Shown here: positions 36,639 to 45,967 of the stretch, piece after piece
Layout: every line of letters begins with the position of its first letter
Position numbering within the stretch: the first letter of the stretch is position 1
DNA from: Lamellibrachia columna
Taxonomy: Eukaryota; Annelida; Polychaeta; Sabellida; Siboglinidae
Length of the DNA: 64,000 nucleotides
Direction: 5' to 3'
Assembly (NCBI GenBank): GCA_963662155.1
Contig: OY759269.1
Location: forward strand, 19,068,864 to 19,132,863
Notes under the pieces: model-generated
What the model saw: the letters and a program-made list of their open reading frames with translations, nothing else
The model's database searches: none
What the model was told of the DNA's origin: nothing
Program-made: the position numbers and the translations under genes

Positions 36639-36959
36639 ATGGAGGCTACTGTTAGCGGTCTAGATAGGTTACGTGATAGATCCGAAGCCATGACCAATGA
36701 AAACATATTCTATAAGGCGCTAGAGGCCGCCAGTGTGCGATATGCCAGTGACGAGGTTGAACGCATAATGAATCTAAACGATGATAAGGATCGTTACGTG
36801 CCATCGACCAGCATGGTCATGCACGTCTTGCGGTGGCTATCTATAGATGTCATCGCAACGTGCGGGACCATGAAATGGCGTAACCGAGTGACCGAATTGG
36901 TCAGAAAGAGTATGTACGAAACATACGACAATAACGATATGCAGGGCGACGCGGAATAA
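36639..36959 (+). CDS. Polinton hypothetical protein (106 aa)
   Basis: An open frame of 106 residues, mostly helical in character (NIFYKALEAASVRYASDEVE; MVMHVLRWLSIDVIATCG), acidic at the end. No domain is recognised. It lies between the RPA-like ORF and the acidic 270-residue ORF. A GTAATG donor-like site at about 36,587 and TAG acceptor-like sites nearby leave open a spliced structure. Confidence 0.45.
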   Translation: MEATVSGLDRLRDRSEAMTNENIFYKALEAASVRYASDEVERIMNLNDDKDRYVPSTSMVMHVLRWLSIDVIATCGTMKWRNRVTELVRKSMYETYDNNDMQGDAE

Positions 36960-36999
36960 TATAACCCACGTAATGTAACCTATGCGTTGTGTTCAATAG

Positions 37000-37365
37000 A
37001 TGGGACTGGAGCAACTCCAGAACGCGTATAAACGCGACCTGGCGGCACTGTACGACGACAGCGAGGATGGGGTGTCACGAGCGGCGAAGAGGCTGAAGAC
37101 ATCCTCTATGACAACCTCGTTCTACCCACCATCACCCCTGACCAATCCCGAATCGTGTCCGGACAACCAAGAGGGGTTGCTACCACCGTGGAGCGTCGAA
37201 TCGGATTCTGATGAGTCCGAGAAAGACGCGTGGAGTATAAACACCCCTCCCCATTACTACAGTGAGGATGAGGATGCGATTGCGTCATCCCCCGAGCCTG
37301 CGAAAGTCGACGATGCGGACTTCCAATTTAGTCCAGCGTCGCCACCACACGTCCAGCGCAAGCAG

Positions 37366-37402
<37 letters not shown>

Positions 37403-37812
37403 CATCCCTGACGACCCTGTATGTCTTCCCGGATAAAACCGTCGTATTGACCCGCGACGGTGAACAGGTGGACATCCCCGATCAACATACCATCACCCAC
37501 ACAGAGCCGGAGCCGGAGCCGCAGCCGTCGACGTCGACGGCGCATGCCCACGAAGAGGACGACGCCACCGACGAAGAAGAAGACGCGGACAAGACGGGCA
37601 AGGTGTGTTTCCACAAAATGCAACTGCACCTCGCACGTCTTATAACTAAACTGTGGCGGAGAACCGCCCCTGCCACGGTGGAAGAGGTGACGGTCGACGT
37701 GTGTCGGTCCCTCGCCAGCACGGTACTCTCCGCCGAATATCAGGAGCACACAATGCAATACGTGCGATGTGCCATCCGTCAACCGCGGGCAATAACGCGA
37801 CCGCTTAGGTAG
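37000..37812 (+). CDS. Polinton acidic hypothetical protein (270 aa)
   Basis: Residues 1-35 have a basic nuclear-signal-like AAKRLK. The centre is very acidic and Pro/Ser-rich, with an uninterrupted 12-Asp tract (DDDDDDD..., about residues 124-135) and an EPEPEPQ run. Residues 200-270 are a folded-looking tail with LHLARLITKLWRR. The composition recalls transcription activators or chaperones, but no family is recognised. A donor-like AAG|GTGTGT after codon 201 (37,602) is in phase 0 and could join the three phase-0 mini-exons downstream, which would replace the tail. Confidence 0.5.
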
Positions 37813-37908
37813 AAGGTGTTGTTGTTGTTGTTGGTGTTTAAATAGGTGGTAATTAGTAGTAAACGTAATAATTGTATTATTAGTAATAGTAACATTGGTG
37901 TTATGTAG

Positions 37909-38016
37909 AGTGAAGAGTATGATGACGAGGCACCCGTCCTCCCAGCCAGCATTCGGGAGCGATCTCGAGTATTGGTCTCCGCATATATGACGTCGTCAAC
38001 AGAGTATTATTATTAG
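37909..38016 (+). CDS. Candidate alternative terminal exon A
   Basis: After an acceptor-like TTATGTAG, 35 codons run to a TAG stop: SEEYDDEAPVLP, then RERSRVLVSAYMTSS. The pattern acidic-AP/V-PV-basic-hydrophobic is shared with exons B and C. No ATG starts it, so it needs splicing from upstream. Confidence 0.4.
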   Translation, partial: SEEYDDEAPVLPASIRERSRVLVSAYMTSSTEYYY

Positions 38017-38108
38017 TAGTAGCAGTAGTAAACATAACCTAGTTAGAAGTAGTTGGTGTATGACGTAATATGGAGTGATATATTGGTATCCTTTAATTTG
38101 TTCTGTAG

Positions 38109-38210
38109 GATGACGTACCTGTGTCACCGATCGAACTGCGTAGACGGGCATGCCGACAATTAGTGGTGATGATACTTGAATACATTATATCAACATATGA
38201 TGAACAGTAG
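38109..38210 (+). CDS. Candidate alternative terminal exon B
   Basis: After TTCTGTAG, 33 codons run to TAG: DDVPVSPIELRRRACR, then QLVVMILEYIISTYDEQ. It is a paralogue in pattern of A and C and in the same phase. Confidence 0.4.
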   Translation, partial: DDVPVSPIELRRRACRQLVVMILEYIISTYDEQ

Positions 38211-38320
38211 ATTTATGAATTAATGAGCGACATTGCTGACCACATTATTGAAATTAGTAAAGATAATAGAAAACATCATATCAGTATACGAATACAGTAG
38301 ACGCATTTCTTGTTATGTAG

Positions 38321-38443
38321 GAGGAGAGGGAGGAAGAGGTGGAGGAAGCACCCGTGCTAGCAAGGGATGAGAGAAGACGCACAATACATATTTTAATACA
38401 GGGAATTGTTGATTTCATGCTTGACACCTCCGCATTTCAATAA
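38321..38443 (+). CDS. Candidate alternative terminal exon C
   Basis: After TTCTTGTTATGTAG, 40 codons run to TAA: EEVEEAPVLARDERRR, then TIHILIQGIVDFML. It has the same arrangement and phase as A and B. Confidence 0.4.
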   Translation, partial: EEREEEVEEAPVLARDERRRTIHILIQGIVDFMLDTSAFQ

Positions 38444-39008
38444 GCACCGTTTGCAACGGGATAATAGTAGGTAGTGTCTCTCTCTCGCTCTCTCTCTCGC
38501 CTGTATTGTATGTATGTATTCGCGCACATATTGTATTTGCAAGACATATAGTAATACATATATATATAAATATACATACCAACCTATATATATTACATCA
38601 TTGTACGGAACCTCTGTCGCGGTGTAAAAACCCACAAGTTAATAATCATTGTACTAGCCACTGGCGTGTCGATAAACGACCGTAAGCTAGGGGTCACTGG
38701 CGAGGATGGAACATTCCCACAAACCCACAAGTAATCAACATCATCATCATCATAGTAATTATATAGGTCTAACCGTGTATATGTATATGTATATTATGTA
38801 TATCGCTATGTCTTTATATACGCAATAAAACGTCTTACAATGAACGAAACGTGTTGTTAGTGGTGTTGTCATGAGTTGAAATATAACCCGTAGCCATGGA
38901 TAGTGGGACACACACACACACACACAGTTGCCAATACCACCATAGGTGATACACCCTTCACCAATAACCTCCACCATCACCACCACCACCACCACCACCA
39001 CCACACGT
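38444..39008. other. Non-coding region with simple repeats
   Basis: CT-rich (38,476-38,500), TA-rich (38,555-38,590), CA (38,910-38,926) and CCA (38,975-39,003) tracts lie upstream of the polymerase gene. No gene. Confidence 0.8.
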
Positions 39009-39010
39009 AC

Positions 39011-39017
39011 TATATAA
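39011..39017 (+). promoter_or_regulatory. TATA box of polymerase gene
   Basis: TATATAA, followed about 30 bp later by CTCTCTCAGTTG, which contains an initiator-like TCAGT. The ATG is at 39,074. Confidence 0.7.
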
Positions 39018-39073
39018 CTGTACTAACAACTGCACTCTCTCAGTTGTAGACACGTAGAGCAGAGCAGAGCAAC

Positions 39074-41305
39074 ATGAAAAGACACCAATGTCGTCACTGC
39101 GGACAGGTGCTCGACACCTATGCAGCACTCAAACGCCACCTAGCGAGTCATGCGACACCGGCAGTGATCGAACATACGTATTCGGTGGCGCCACCACTAG
39201 ATGTGCCACGGGAGGTGCCACGGGAGGAGCCACCTAGCGAACAGGCAAAGCGAACTAAGTATTCCTGTAAATGTGATGCAACGTTCGACATATGGGACGA
39301 TCTGCAAGACCATGTGAGGTCCGTATGTCGTCTTAGCAGTAACCGTTGCCGTAGCAGTAGCAGTAGCAGTAATAGAAAACAGACCACAGTGTACACATGT
39401 GCGAAATGTGGAAAGACGTACAATAGACGCAATCACCTGACCAGACACGTACGAAATGCGTGTACCGCCGACGCCGACGACACGACGCCACCATCACCTA
39501 AGACATCAATCAGGGAAGACACCACACCCAACCATCCACTCGTTACCGATGCCGACCCTATAGACCCACCTGCCCGACTCCCCTTCGCCGACAACCTGTC
39601 GCCGGAACTGTTAGATGTCGTACGAGCGCACTGGTCGACCATACGGACACGTGTAACGAGAGGTCCTCTCCAGTGCAGGTACGATTACAGAGTAACGACG
39701 CTGGACACGACCGTTCTAGAGCCGTCGTTGAGGAACGTGTTCCAGGAACAGACCAACGCGTTCAAGATTAACCTCAGTTACGGGTTCGTTCTGAGGAACA
39801 AGAACACGGGTCAATACAAGTACTACCATCCCTCGTGCAACTGCTGTGGACGCTACCTGGACGAGCCCAGTCTCGTCACCAACAGCAAGGACTTTGATAA
39901 GTTCCTCGAACGCATCCGCGAAACCGACATCTTGCAATGGGCCATCAATCAAAGACCGGATTCGGCGTGGGTGTGCGAACTCGTGACCAATGTCACATTT
40001 TTCGTCAATCGCATCATCGATCACCCGATAGGATGTGTAGGAATGACCGACCTTCCCATGTACATCAAGAAGAACAGAGCCGTCATCGCATTGGACACGG
40101 AGCCTCAGTATAGCAAAAGGTACAATGACAACCTGTGTCTCTTTCGATGTCTGGCCCTGCATCGCGGATGTGAACGGCGTCGATTGGAACCGGCTGTGGA
40201 GACGCTGTACGCGACGTACGCCCAAGACGGCGTACCCATGGCAGCATTTGCCGGGGTCACGATGGACGACCTCTATCGTGTCGAGACCACGTTCGAAACA
40301 AACGTGTGCGTGTACAGTCTCGTAAAACCGGATGGAGATGAGGCGGAGGAGGATGGTGGAAAGGCGACCGCAGAACTCGTTCGTCGCTCGGTATGTAAAT
40401 ACCCGGACACACTCTACCTCAATCTGCACGGGACGCATTTTTCCTACATCCAGGATAGACGCATGTACTGTCACTCGTACAGATGTCGGAAGTGCGGTGA
40501 CTCGTTGTGGAAAGACGCATGGCATCTACGCAACCACGAGAGCACGTGTACGGGGGGTGTGCGCCGAGTCTATCCTGGTGGCGTGTACCATTCGACTCCA
40601 TCGGTGTTCGAACGTCTGGCAGACGAGAACATCCGAGTGGCCGAAGCGTTGCAGTACTATCCGTACCGAGCCACCTTCGACTTCGAGTGTTGGTTCGACA
40701 CCGAACACCTTCCGGCGGACAGTGCCCAGGTTCACTGGGTTGCGCGTCACGTCCCGTTGAGCGTCAGCGTGGCATCCAACGTACCCGGACACGAACAGGT
40801 GACATGCATCGTCACGGACGGAGACGTCAACAAGTTGGTGAGCACCATGATGACTGTCCTGCAAACGATGAGTGAGGCCGCGTACGACAAGATCAAAGGC
40901 TCGTACGATCATGTACTGGAACAACTCGCAGAAGAGCTGACGAAATGGGACGCACGGGAGGAGGCTGCACGGGACGCAGCTGCACGGGAGGCCGGCGAGA
41001 AGAAAGGGCGAGCGGCAACCAATCCGTACAAAACGCTGATGGGACAAATGTATGGATGGATGCGTCAGTTACCCGTCGTCGGGTTCAATTCGGGGAAGTA
41101 TGATCTCAATGCCATCAAACAGTTCCTCATACCGTACTTCCTGACGACTTCAAAGACCGACGTGGAACAGGACGAGGCCGCGGACGAGAGGGAGCAGGAG
41201 GGCAACAGGAAAGTCGAGACCGACGGCATCGGGTCAATGTTCGTAATCAAACGCAACAACACTTTCATGTGTCTTTCGACGGATCAGCGTACGGATGCGA
41301 GGTGA
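39074..41305 (+). pseudogene. POLB: Polinton DNA polymerase B, N-terminal part (broken)
   Basis: 743 codons, upstream part of the protein-primed family B polymerase that copies the element. A C2H2 finger (C6, C9, H22, H26) opens the protein, with a degenerate second and a C2HC third finger (YTCAKCGKTYNRRNHLTRH) before residue 135. Residues 350-359 (YNDNLCLFRC) with a His at 455 (LHGTHFSYI) look like an OTU-type cysteine protease fold (D352, C355, H455). Another C2HC finger follows. The exonuclease has the ExoI-type D536-x-E538 (TFDFECW) and ExoII-type N672/D677 (GFNSGKYDLN). The frame ends with TGA at 41,305, soon after. The rest continues in another frame, so the gene is split in the exonuclease domain. 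I see no slippery heptamer typical of programmed frameshifting, so I treat it as a lesion. Confidence 0.85.
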
Positions 41306-43539
41306 CGAAAGGTCATTTCCCGTACGAGTACATGGACAGACTGGAGAGACTCGACGACACCACACTTCCACCGAAAGAGGCCTTCTTCAGTCGACTGAAG
41401 AACGAAGGGATTTCAGACGAGGATTACGCCAGTTGTCAGGAGGCCTGGCGCGTCAATGGCATGACGACGTTGCGCGACTTTCTCGTCTGGTACAACAACA
41501 GGGACGTGGTTCCCTTTCTACAGGCCATCGACAGACAGTTCGCGTTCTATCGACAACGGGGAATAGACATGTTCAAGCAAGGTATCAGCGTACCCGGTCT
41601 GACCCTGCTGTACCTGTTCAACGACCTGCCAGAGAAGACCTACTTTACCATCTTCAACGAGAAGAACAAAGACCTGCACGACCTCGTCAAAGCGAACATT
41701 GTAGGCGGGCCTTCGATCATCTTTCATCGCTATCACGAGACAGGGGTCACCACGCTACGTCGGAACGAGTACGGAGAGGCGGCTCGTCCCTGTCGAGCGA
41801 TCGTCGGATACGATGCGAACGCACTGTACCTGTGGTCGCTCATGCAGGACATGCCTATGGGATGGTACACGCGACGACGAGCGGAGAAGGACTTCCGCCC
41901 CGAATCGGCGCAGCTGTACGGACAGATGGCCGGAGAATGGTTGACGTGGGAATCCGAACGCACGGGACGGTCCATACGGCATCAGATCAACGGACGAGAG
42001 AAGCGCATAGGCAAACATCGGGTGGACGGATGGTGCAGCGAGACGAAGACGGCTTATCAGTTCCAAGGTTGCTTCTTTCACGGTTGCTCGTGCAACCGAG
42101 AGGAGGTGAACGCCGTCAACGGGAAACCCATGGCGCAACTGCTCGCCGAGACCCGAAAGACCACCGCCTATCTACGACACTTTGTCACGGTCGTCGAGTT
42201 GTGGGAATGCGAGTGGAAGGAGATGAGACGAACACCAGCCGTACGCAAGTGTGTGGATGCAGCATTTCCCCGACGTCGACACGTGCAATGGACGATGACG
42301 TCACAACAGATCCTGAACGGAGTGCGTGCCGGAACCGTGTTCGGCATGATCGAGTGCGACGTACGCGTACCGGAAGCGTTGCGCGCGCACTTTGCCGAGA
42401 TGCAGCCCGTGTTCAAGAACATCGGTATGCAACGGGAGGATCTCGGTCCGTTCATGCGCCGATACGCCGAAGAGCACGACATAATGAAGACTCCGCGTCG
42501 CATGCTCGTGGGTAGTTATTGCGGCGACAAGATACTGCTCGCAACGCCACTGCTGCGATGGTATCTGGACCACGGTCTCGAGGTGCTGCACGTGTACCAG
42601 GTCGTCGAATACGATCCCGTTCCGTGTTTCCGGCGGTTCGGCGATGCAGTGTCCAAGGCCCGACGCGAGGGCGACGTTCACCGAGACAGGACCATCATCG
42701 CGGACACCATGAAGTTGCTGGGGAACTCGGGCTACGGAAAGACCATCACCAACGTCGACCGACATCGTGACGTCAGCTACTGCACGGAGAAGGCAGCATC
42801 GCTCCTCGTCAACGATAAACGATTCCGTCAACTCGACATGGTCGTCGACGACGCGTACGAGATAGAACTGAACAAGAAGACCGTCAAGTACACCCTACCC
42901 GTACACGTGGGATTCTTCGTTCTGCAGTACGCCAAGTTGCGCATGTTGCAGTTCTATTACGATTTCATCGTCAGGTACGTGGAGCGCCCTCTGTTCGAGT
43001 ACTGCGAGATGGATACGGATAGTGCCTATTTAGCCTTGGCCGCCGAGTCCGTCGACGACCTCGTGACCCCGACACTGCGAGCCCATTATTTCCGCCATCG
43101 GTCGGAATGGCTGCCGTCCGAATGTTGCGACGACCATCGGAACGACTACGTGCGCTGTCGTCTCGCCAATAGACCGTGGGTCGGCGACGAGGCGTGCTGC
43201 AAGGCGCGCAGAGCATTCGACAAGAGGACGCCGGGTCTGTTCAAGGTCGAGTGGTCCGGTGCGGGGTTCGTGGGGTTGTGTAGCAAGACGTACTACTGTT
43301 TCGGCGCCACCGACAAGTACAGCACCAAAGGTCTCAGCAAACGGCACAACACCATAGACAAGGACGCGTTCCTGGAGGTGCTCACCAACCGTCGGAGCGG
43401 AGGCGGTTCGAACCGAGGTTTCCGGGTGCATAACTCCACCGTCATGACGTACGTGCAGAATAGGGATGCACTCACCTTCTTTTACGCCAAACGCGTGGTG
43501 CACGAGGACGGGGTGACCACGGGTCCGGTGGACGTATAG
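41269..43539 (+). pseudogene. POLB: Polinton DNA polymerase B, C-terminal part
   Basis: 756 codons in a frame shifted relative to the preceding ORF, overlapping it by 37 bp. It carries the end of the exonuclease region and the whole polymerase domain. Motif A is GYDANALYLWSLM (Asp at residue 182), motif B is KLLGNSGYGKT (from residue 482), and motif C is YCEMDTDSAYLAL (Asp 582 and 584). All polymerase catalytic residues are intact. The first ATG is only the first Met of the frame, not a known start; there is no promoter here. The open, conserved state of this long part suggests that the break is recent. Eleven bases separate its stop from the packaging ATPase start. Confidence 0.85.
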
Positions 43540-43550
43540 TAGAAAAGGCG

Positions 43551-44207
43551 ATGCACGCTGCATTCGTTGCACACGCATTCATGGATGCGCGATGGAAACA
43601 CCCCTTCACGTGCATCGTCGCCGGACCGACGGGGTGCGGCAAGAGTACTTTCGTGACGCGTATGTTGCGTCACGCCGCTGCGATGATCGATCCACCGCCC
43701 CAGCAGATCACGTGGTGTTACGGAGAATGGCAAGAGGCTTACGCAACGACGGAATTGGGTCACGTGCGATTCGAGGAAGGGTTACCGACGGCGGCCATGT
43801 TCGATCCGACAACGAGGAACCTCATCGTCATAGACGATCTCATGGCAGAAACGGACGAACGGGTCACGGCCCTGTTCACTAAAAAAAGTCACCACAGGAA
43901 CACGTCCGTGCTGTATCTCGTACAGAACCTGTTCCCTAAAAACAAAGAGAGTCGCACCATCAGTCTGAATTCGCAGTACATGGTGGTGTTCAAGAATCCA
44001 CGTGATGCATCGCAGATGTCGACCTTGGCGCGGCAGATGTATCCGGGACGCGGCAAGTTCGTGCAAGAGGTGTTTAAAGACGCCACGGCGATACCGTACG
44101 GTTATCTGTTGGTCGATCTCAAACAGGACACGCCCGAGGACATGCGTCTGCGTACGGCCATCTTTCCAGACGACGGTGTTCAGTACGTGTACTTGCCGAA
44201 GGTATAA
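43551..44207 (+). CDS. ATP: Genome-packaging ATPase (HerA/FtsK, A32-like)
   Basis: 218 residues. Walker A is GPTGCGKST (25-33) and Walker B is LIVIDDLM (91-98); a polar motif SVLYLVQNLF with Gln follows, as in HerA/FtsK packaging ATPases of Polintons, virophages and NCLDV-type viruses. The length is typical for Polintons. It drives DNA into the capsid. It lies directly behind the polymerase and starts the morphogenesis cluster. A second frame open over its 3' end (from 44,002) is a shadow; the next gene starts at 44,245. Confidence 0.92.
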   Translation: MHAAFVAHAFMDARWKHPFTCIVAGPTGCGKSTFVTRMLRHAAAMIDPPPQQITWCYGEWQEAYATTELGHVRFEEGLPTAAMFDPTTRNLIVIDDLMAETDERVTALFTKKSHHRNTSVLYLVQNLFPKNKESRTISLNSQYMVVFKNPRDASQMSTLARQMYPGRGKFVQEVFKDATAIPYGYLLVDLKQDTPEDMRLRTAIFPDDGVQYVYLPKV

Positions 44208-44244
44208 AACGACCGAGTGTGTGGATAGTCTCTTCATTCGCATC

Positions 44245-44616
44245 ATGTCTGCCCGGGTGAAGAGACACATCGTGTGCATACAGGCTCTGGCCAGAGTCAA
44301 GAACAACAAAATTAAAAAGGCCATCATCGCCAACGCCGACTCCGATCTGCTGTGTGCACTAGCCGAGTGTGCATACAACATACTAACAAAGAACATTCCA
44401 TTGTCCCCTTTACAGAGGCAACGATTGAATAAATACAGGACGAGGTTACGCGCGTTGGCTAATAGACGAACGCCAGCTGCCAGGAGAAGACGTCTACTGC
44501 TGCAACCACAGGTTGGTGAGGGACAGAGCGGCGGTTTCCTATCGGCCTTCCTAGCACCGTTGGCCAGTTCGGTCTTGCTACCCTTGCTCCGAGAGGTGCT
44601 GAACAAAAGGAGGTAG
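44245..44616 (+). CDS. Small basic virion-type protein with C-terminal hydrophobic segment
   Basis: 123 residues, start chosen at ATG 44,245 (MSARVKRHIVCIQ) because the ORF upstream of it overlaps the ATPase. It is strongly basic, with LSPLQRQRLNKYRTRLRALA and a run of arginines. The end is QSGGFLSAFLAPLASSVLLP, a Gly-Gly-Phe-Leu plus hydrophobic helix. The same architecture is common in Polinton cargo between ATPase and integrase. Role inferred: DNA-binding core or capsid-associated protein, possibly cut near Gly-Gly by the element protease. Not proven by motif. Confidence 0.65.
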   Translation: MSARVKRHIVCIQALARVKNNKIKKAIIANADSDLLCALAECAYNILTKNIPLSPLQRQRLNKYRTRLRALANRRTPAARRRRLLLQPQVGEGQSGGFLSAFLAPLASSVLLPLLREVLNKRR

Positions 44617-44620
44617 ATAC

Positions 44621-45397
44621 ATGGAGCACGCACGCAAGATGGCCTTGGTGGACCCGCGACTGTTGGACACGCTTCGGTCACCCCCACCCGCGACCGACAC
44701 CTTAGGCAAGAAGGTGCAAGCCCTCGATGACGAGATGAAGACCATCCTGGATAGAACGGACCTAGACGACTGGACCAAGGTGACCCTGTATAATCAGGTG
44801 TTGCAGCGTTACAACGTCTTGGCCGATAAACGCATCAAGGAACCGCTACGCGTGGTCACGGTGAACGAGTCGGAGGTGGCGTCGGAGTCGGGGTCGGCGG
44901 GTACAGCACCAGCCCCTATTAGCGGACTGGAGGCCACCGTCTTGGCCACCGTTCCCAAGACCATGCAGGCCAAAGCCATCCGTTTGATGGAGCATCTCAA
45001 GAGAGATATCGCGTGGACCGCTCGCGGTGAACTGATACACGAGGGCGCGCCGGTTGTCGGAAGTAACGTGGTGGATCTCGTTAACGATCTGTTGCGTAAG
45101 AGACAGACCGCTCCGACGGGTTGGCTGCCATTCGCACGACAACTCCGTGCCATCAACCTACCCATGACGTTGGTCGGTAACGTCGCCAGAAGAGCCTACA
45201 TACGTCCGGAGCCGTCGATCTCTCCCTCTCGTCGGTCACGTACTCCTCTGCGTGCTGCTGCTGCAGGTAGTGCACGAAGATCGCTAAGTTGGACACCCCT
45301 CGGCCGTAAGAGCCGTCGAATGGAACATTCCATGCCCACCCCACCCCCCGAAAGACGCAAGGCTTTGACGTCATTGGCTGGTTGGGACGATCTATAG
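44621..45397 (+). CDS. Conserved Polinton structural-cluster protein (258 aa)
   Basis: The start is MEHARKMALVDPRLLD, then KTILDRTDLDDWTKVTLYN, a helical region, and SNVVDLVNDLLRKRQ with GWLPFARQLRAINLP in the second half. The last 60 residues are Arg/Ser/Pro-rich. I recognise the overall pattern as a widespread Polinton protein of unknown function in the virion gene cluster. Its 3' end (KALTSLAGWDDL) is repeated at the end of the next gene, showing a local tandem duplication. Confidence 0.7.
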   Translation: MEHARKMALVDPRLLDTLRSPPPATDTLGKKVQALDDEMKTILDRTDLDDWTKVTLYNQVLQRYNVLADKRIKEPLRVVTVNESEVASESGSAGTAPAPISGLEATVLATVPKTMQAKAIRLMEHLKRDIAWTARGELIHEGAPVVGSNVVDLVNDLLRKRQTAPTGWLPFARQLRAINLPMTLVGNVARRAYIRPEPSISPSRRSRTPLRAAAAGSARRSLSWTPLGRKSRRMEHSMPTPPPERRKALTSLAGWDDL

Positions 45398-45433
45398 GAT
45401 GGTACGATGCGTGTCCGTAGCACAGTGTTCGTC

Positions 45434-45658
45434 ATGTCGCCCGATCCACAGGACGCCGTTTACCAGGCCATCGTCGGTGCTATATTTATCAGTGGACTCT
45501 ACATGATGGCTCACGGTATACTCCAAAGTTTTATGCAACAGGCGTTATTCGAACCCCCCACGCTCGACGACTGGACCATTCCTCGTACACCCACCCACCC
45601 TCCCCACTCATCACGCAAGGCTTCGTCGTCGTCATTGGCTGGACGGAACAACGTATAA
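45434..45658 (+). CDS. Small membrane protein, DPQD copy 1
   Basis: 74 residues from ATG 45,434 (MSPDPQDAVYQ). A start 27 bp earlier (45,407) also exists, but in the duplicate the same codon is ACG, which favours the later start. One hydrophobic segment (AIVGAIFISGLYMMAHGIL) is followed by a Pro/Ser tail. The tail end RKASSSSLAGRNNV repeats the end of the 258-residue gene. Probably a membrane-associated or capsid-associated small protein; no family known to me. Confidence 0.55.
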   Translation: MSPDPQDAVYQAIVGAIFISGLYMMAHGILQSFMQQALFEPPTLDDWTIPRTPTHPPHSSRKASSSSLAGRNNV

Positions 45659-45686
45659 GGCGGTACGACGCGTATCCGTAGCAGTA

Positions 45687-45821
45687 ATGCTCATCGATCC
45701 ACAGGACACGTACCGATCCATCGTCGCTGCGCTATTGTTCGAAGGACTTACCGTGCTGGGAGACGTTGCAGCCGACATTCTTCTACAACAGCTGTTATTC
45801 CGACTATGGTTACTCCGCTAG
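45687..45821 (+). CDS. Small membrane protein, DPQD copy 2
   Basis: 44 residues: MLIDPQDTYRSIVAALLFEG, then a hydrophobic helix and DILLQQLLFRLW. It aligns with copy 1 along its whole length (PQD, IV-A, QQ-LF), about 253 bp downstream. The upstream bases (GGTACGACGCGTATCCGTAG against GGTACGATGCGTGTCCGTAG) are duplicated as well. It is too short for most gene finders, but its relation to copy 1 supports it. Confidence 0.5.
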   Translation: MLIDPQDTYRSIVAALLFEGLTVLGDVAADILLQQLLFRLWLLR

Positions 45822-45967
45822 CTCGTTGTTGTTCCACCGCTGTCATTGTGGGTGCCATAGTGTGCGTCCTAATACACGTCGGCGTGCTCCTCGTCATTCG
45901 TCAGCAGTGGGAATCCGAAGTCAACGTCACCGCCCCCGTCAACACATCGACCCTCCACCTCTTTTGA
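45806..45967 (+). CDS. Small single-pass membrane protein (53 aa)
   Basis: It overlaps the preceding small gene by 16 bp, and its TGA shares a base with the integrase ATG (TGATG). One strong transmembrane segment (STAVIVGAIVCVLIHVGVLL) is followed by a short hydrophilic tail with two potential N-glycosylation sites (NVT, NTS). The compact overlaps argue that it is real. Function unknown. Confidence 0.5.
   Translation: MVTPLARCCSTAVIVGAIVCVLIHVGVLLVIRQQWESEVNVTAPVNTSTLHLF

Noticed and set aside
41295..42515. 406-codon Arg-rich ORF overlapping the polymerase
   Set aside because: Shadow frame of the G+C-rich polymerase gene; low-complexity Arg/Ser composition and no motif.
43782..44687. 301-codon minus ORF
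   Set aside because: Antisense to the packaging ATPase and the next gene, which have clear motifs; no domain of its own.
45766..45966. 67-residue N-terminal extension of the integrase
   Set aside because: It overlaps two small genes in other frames, and the TGATG overlap supports the start at 45,967.
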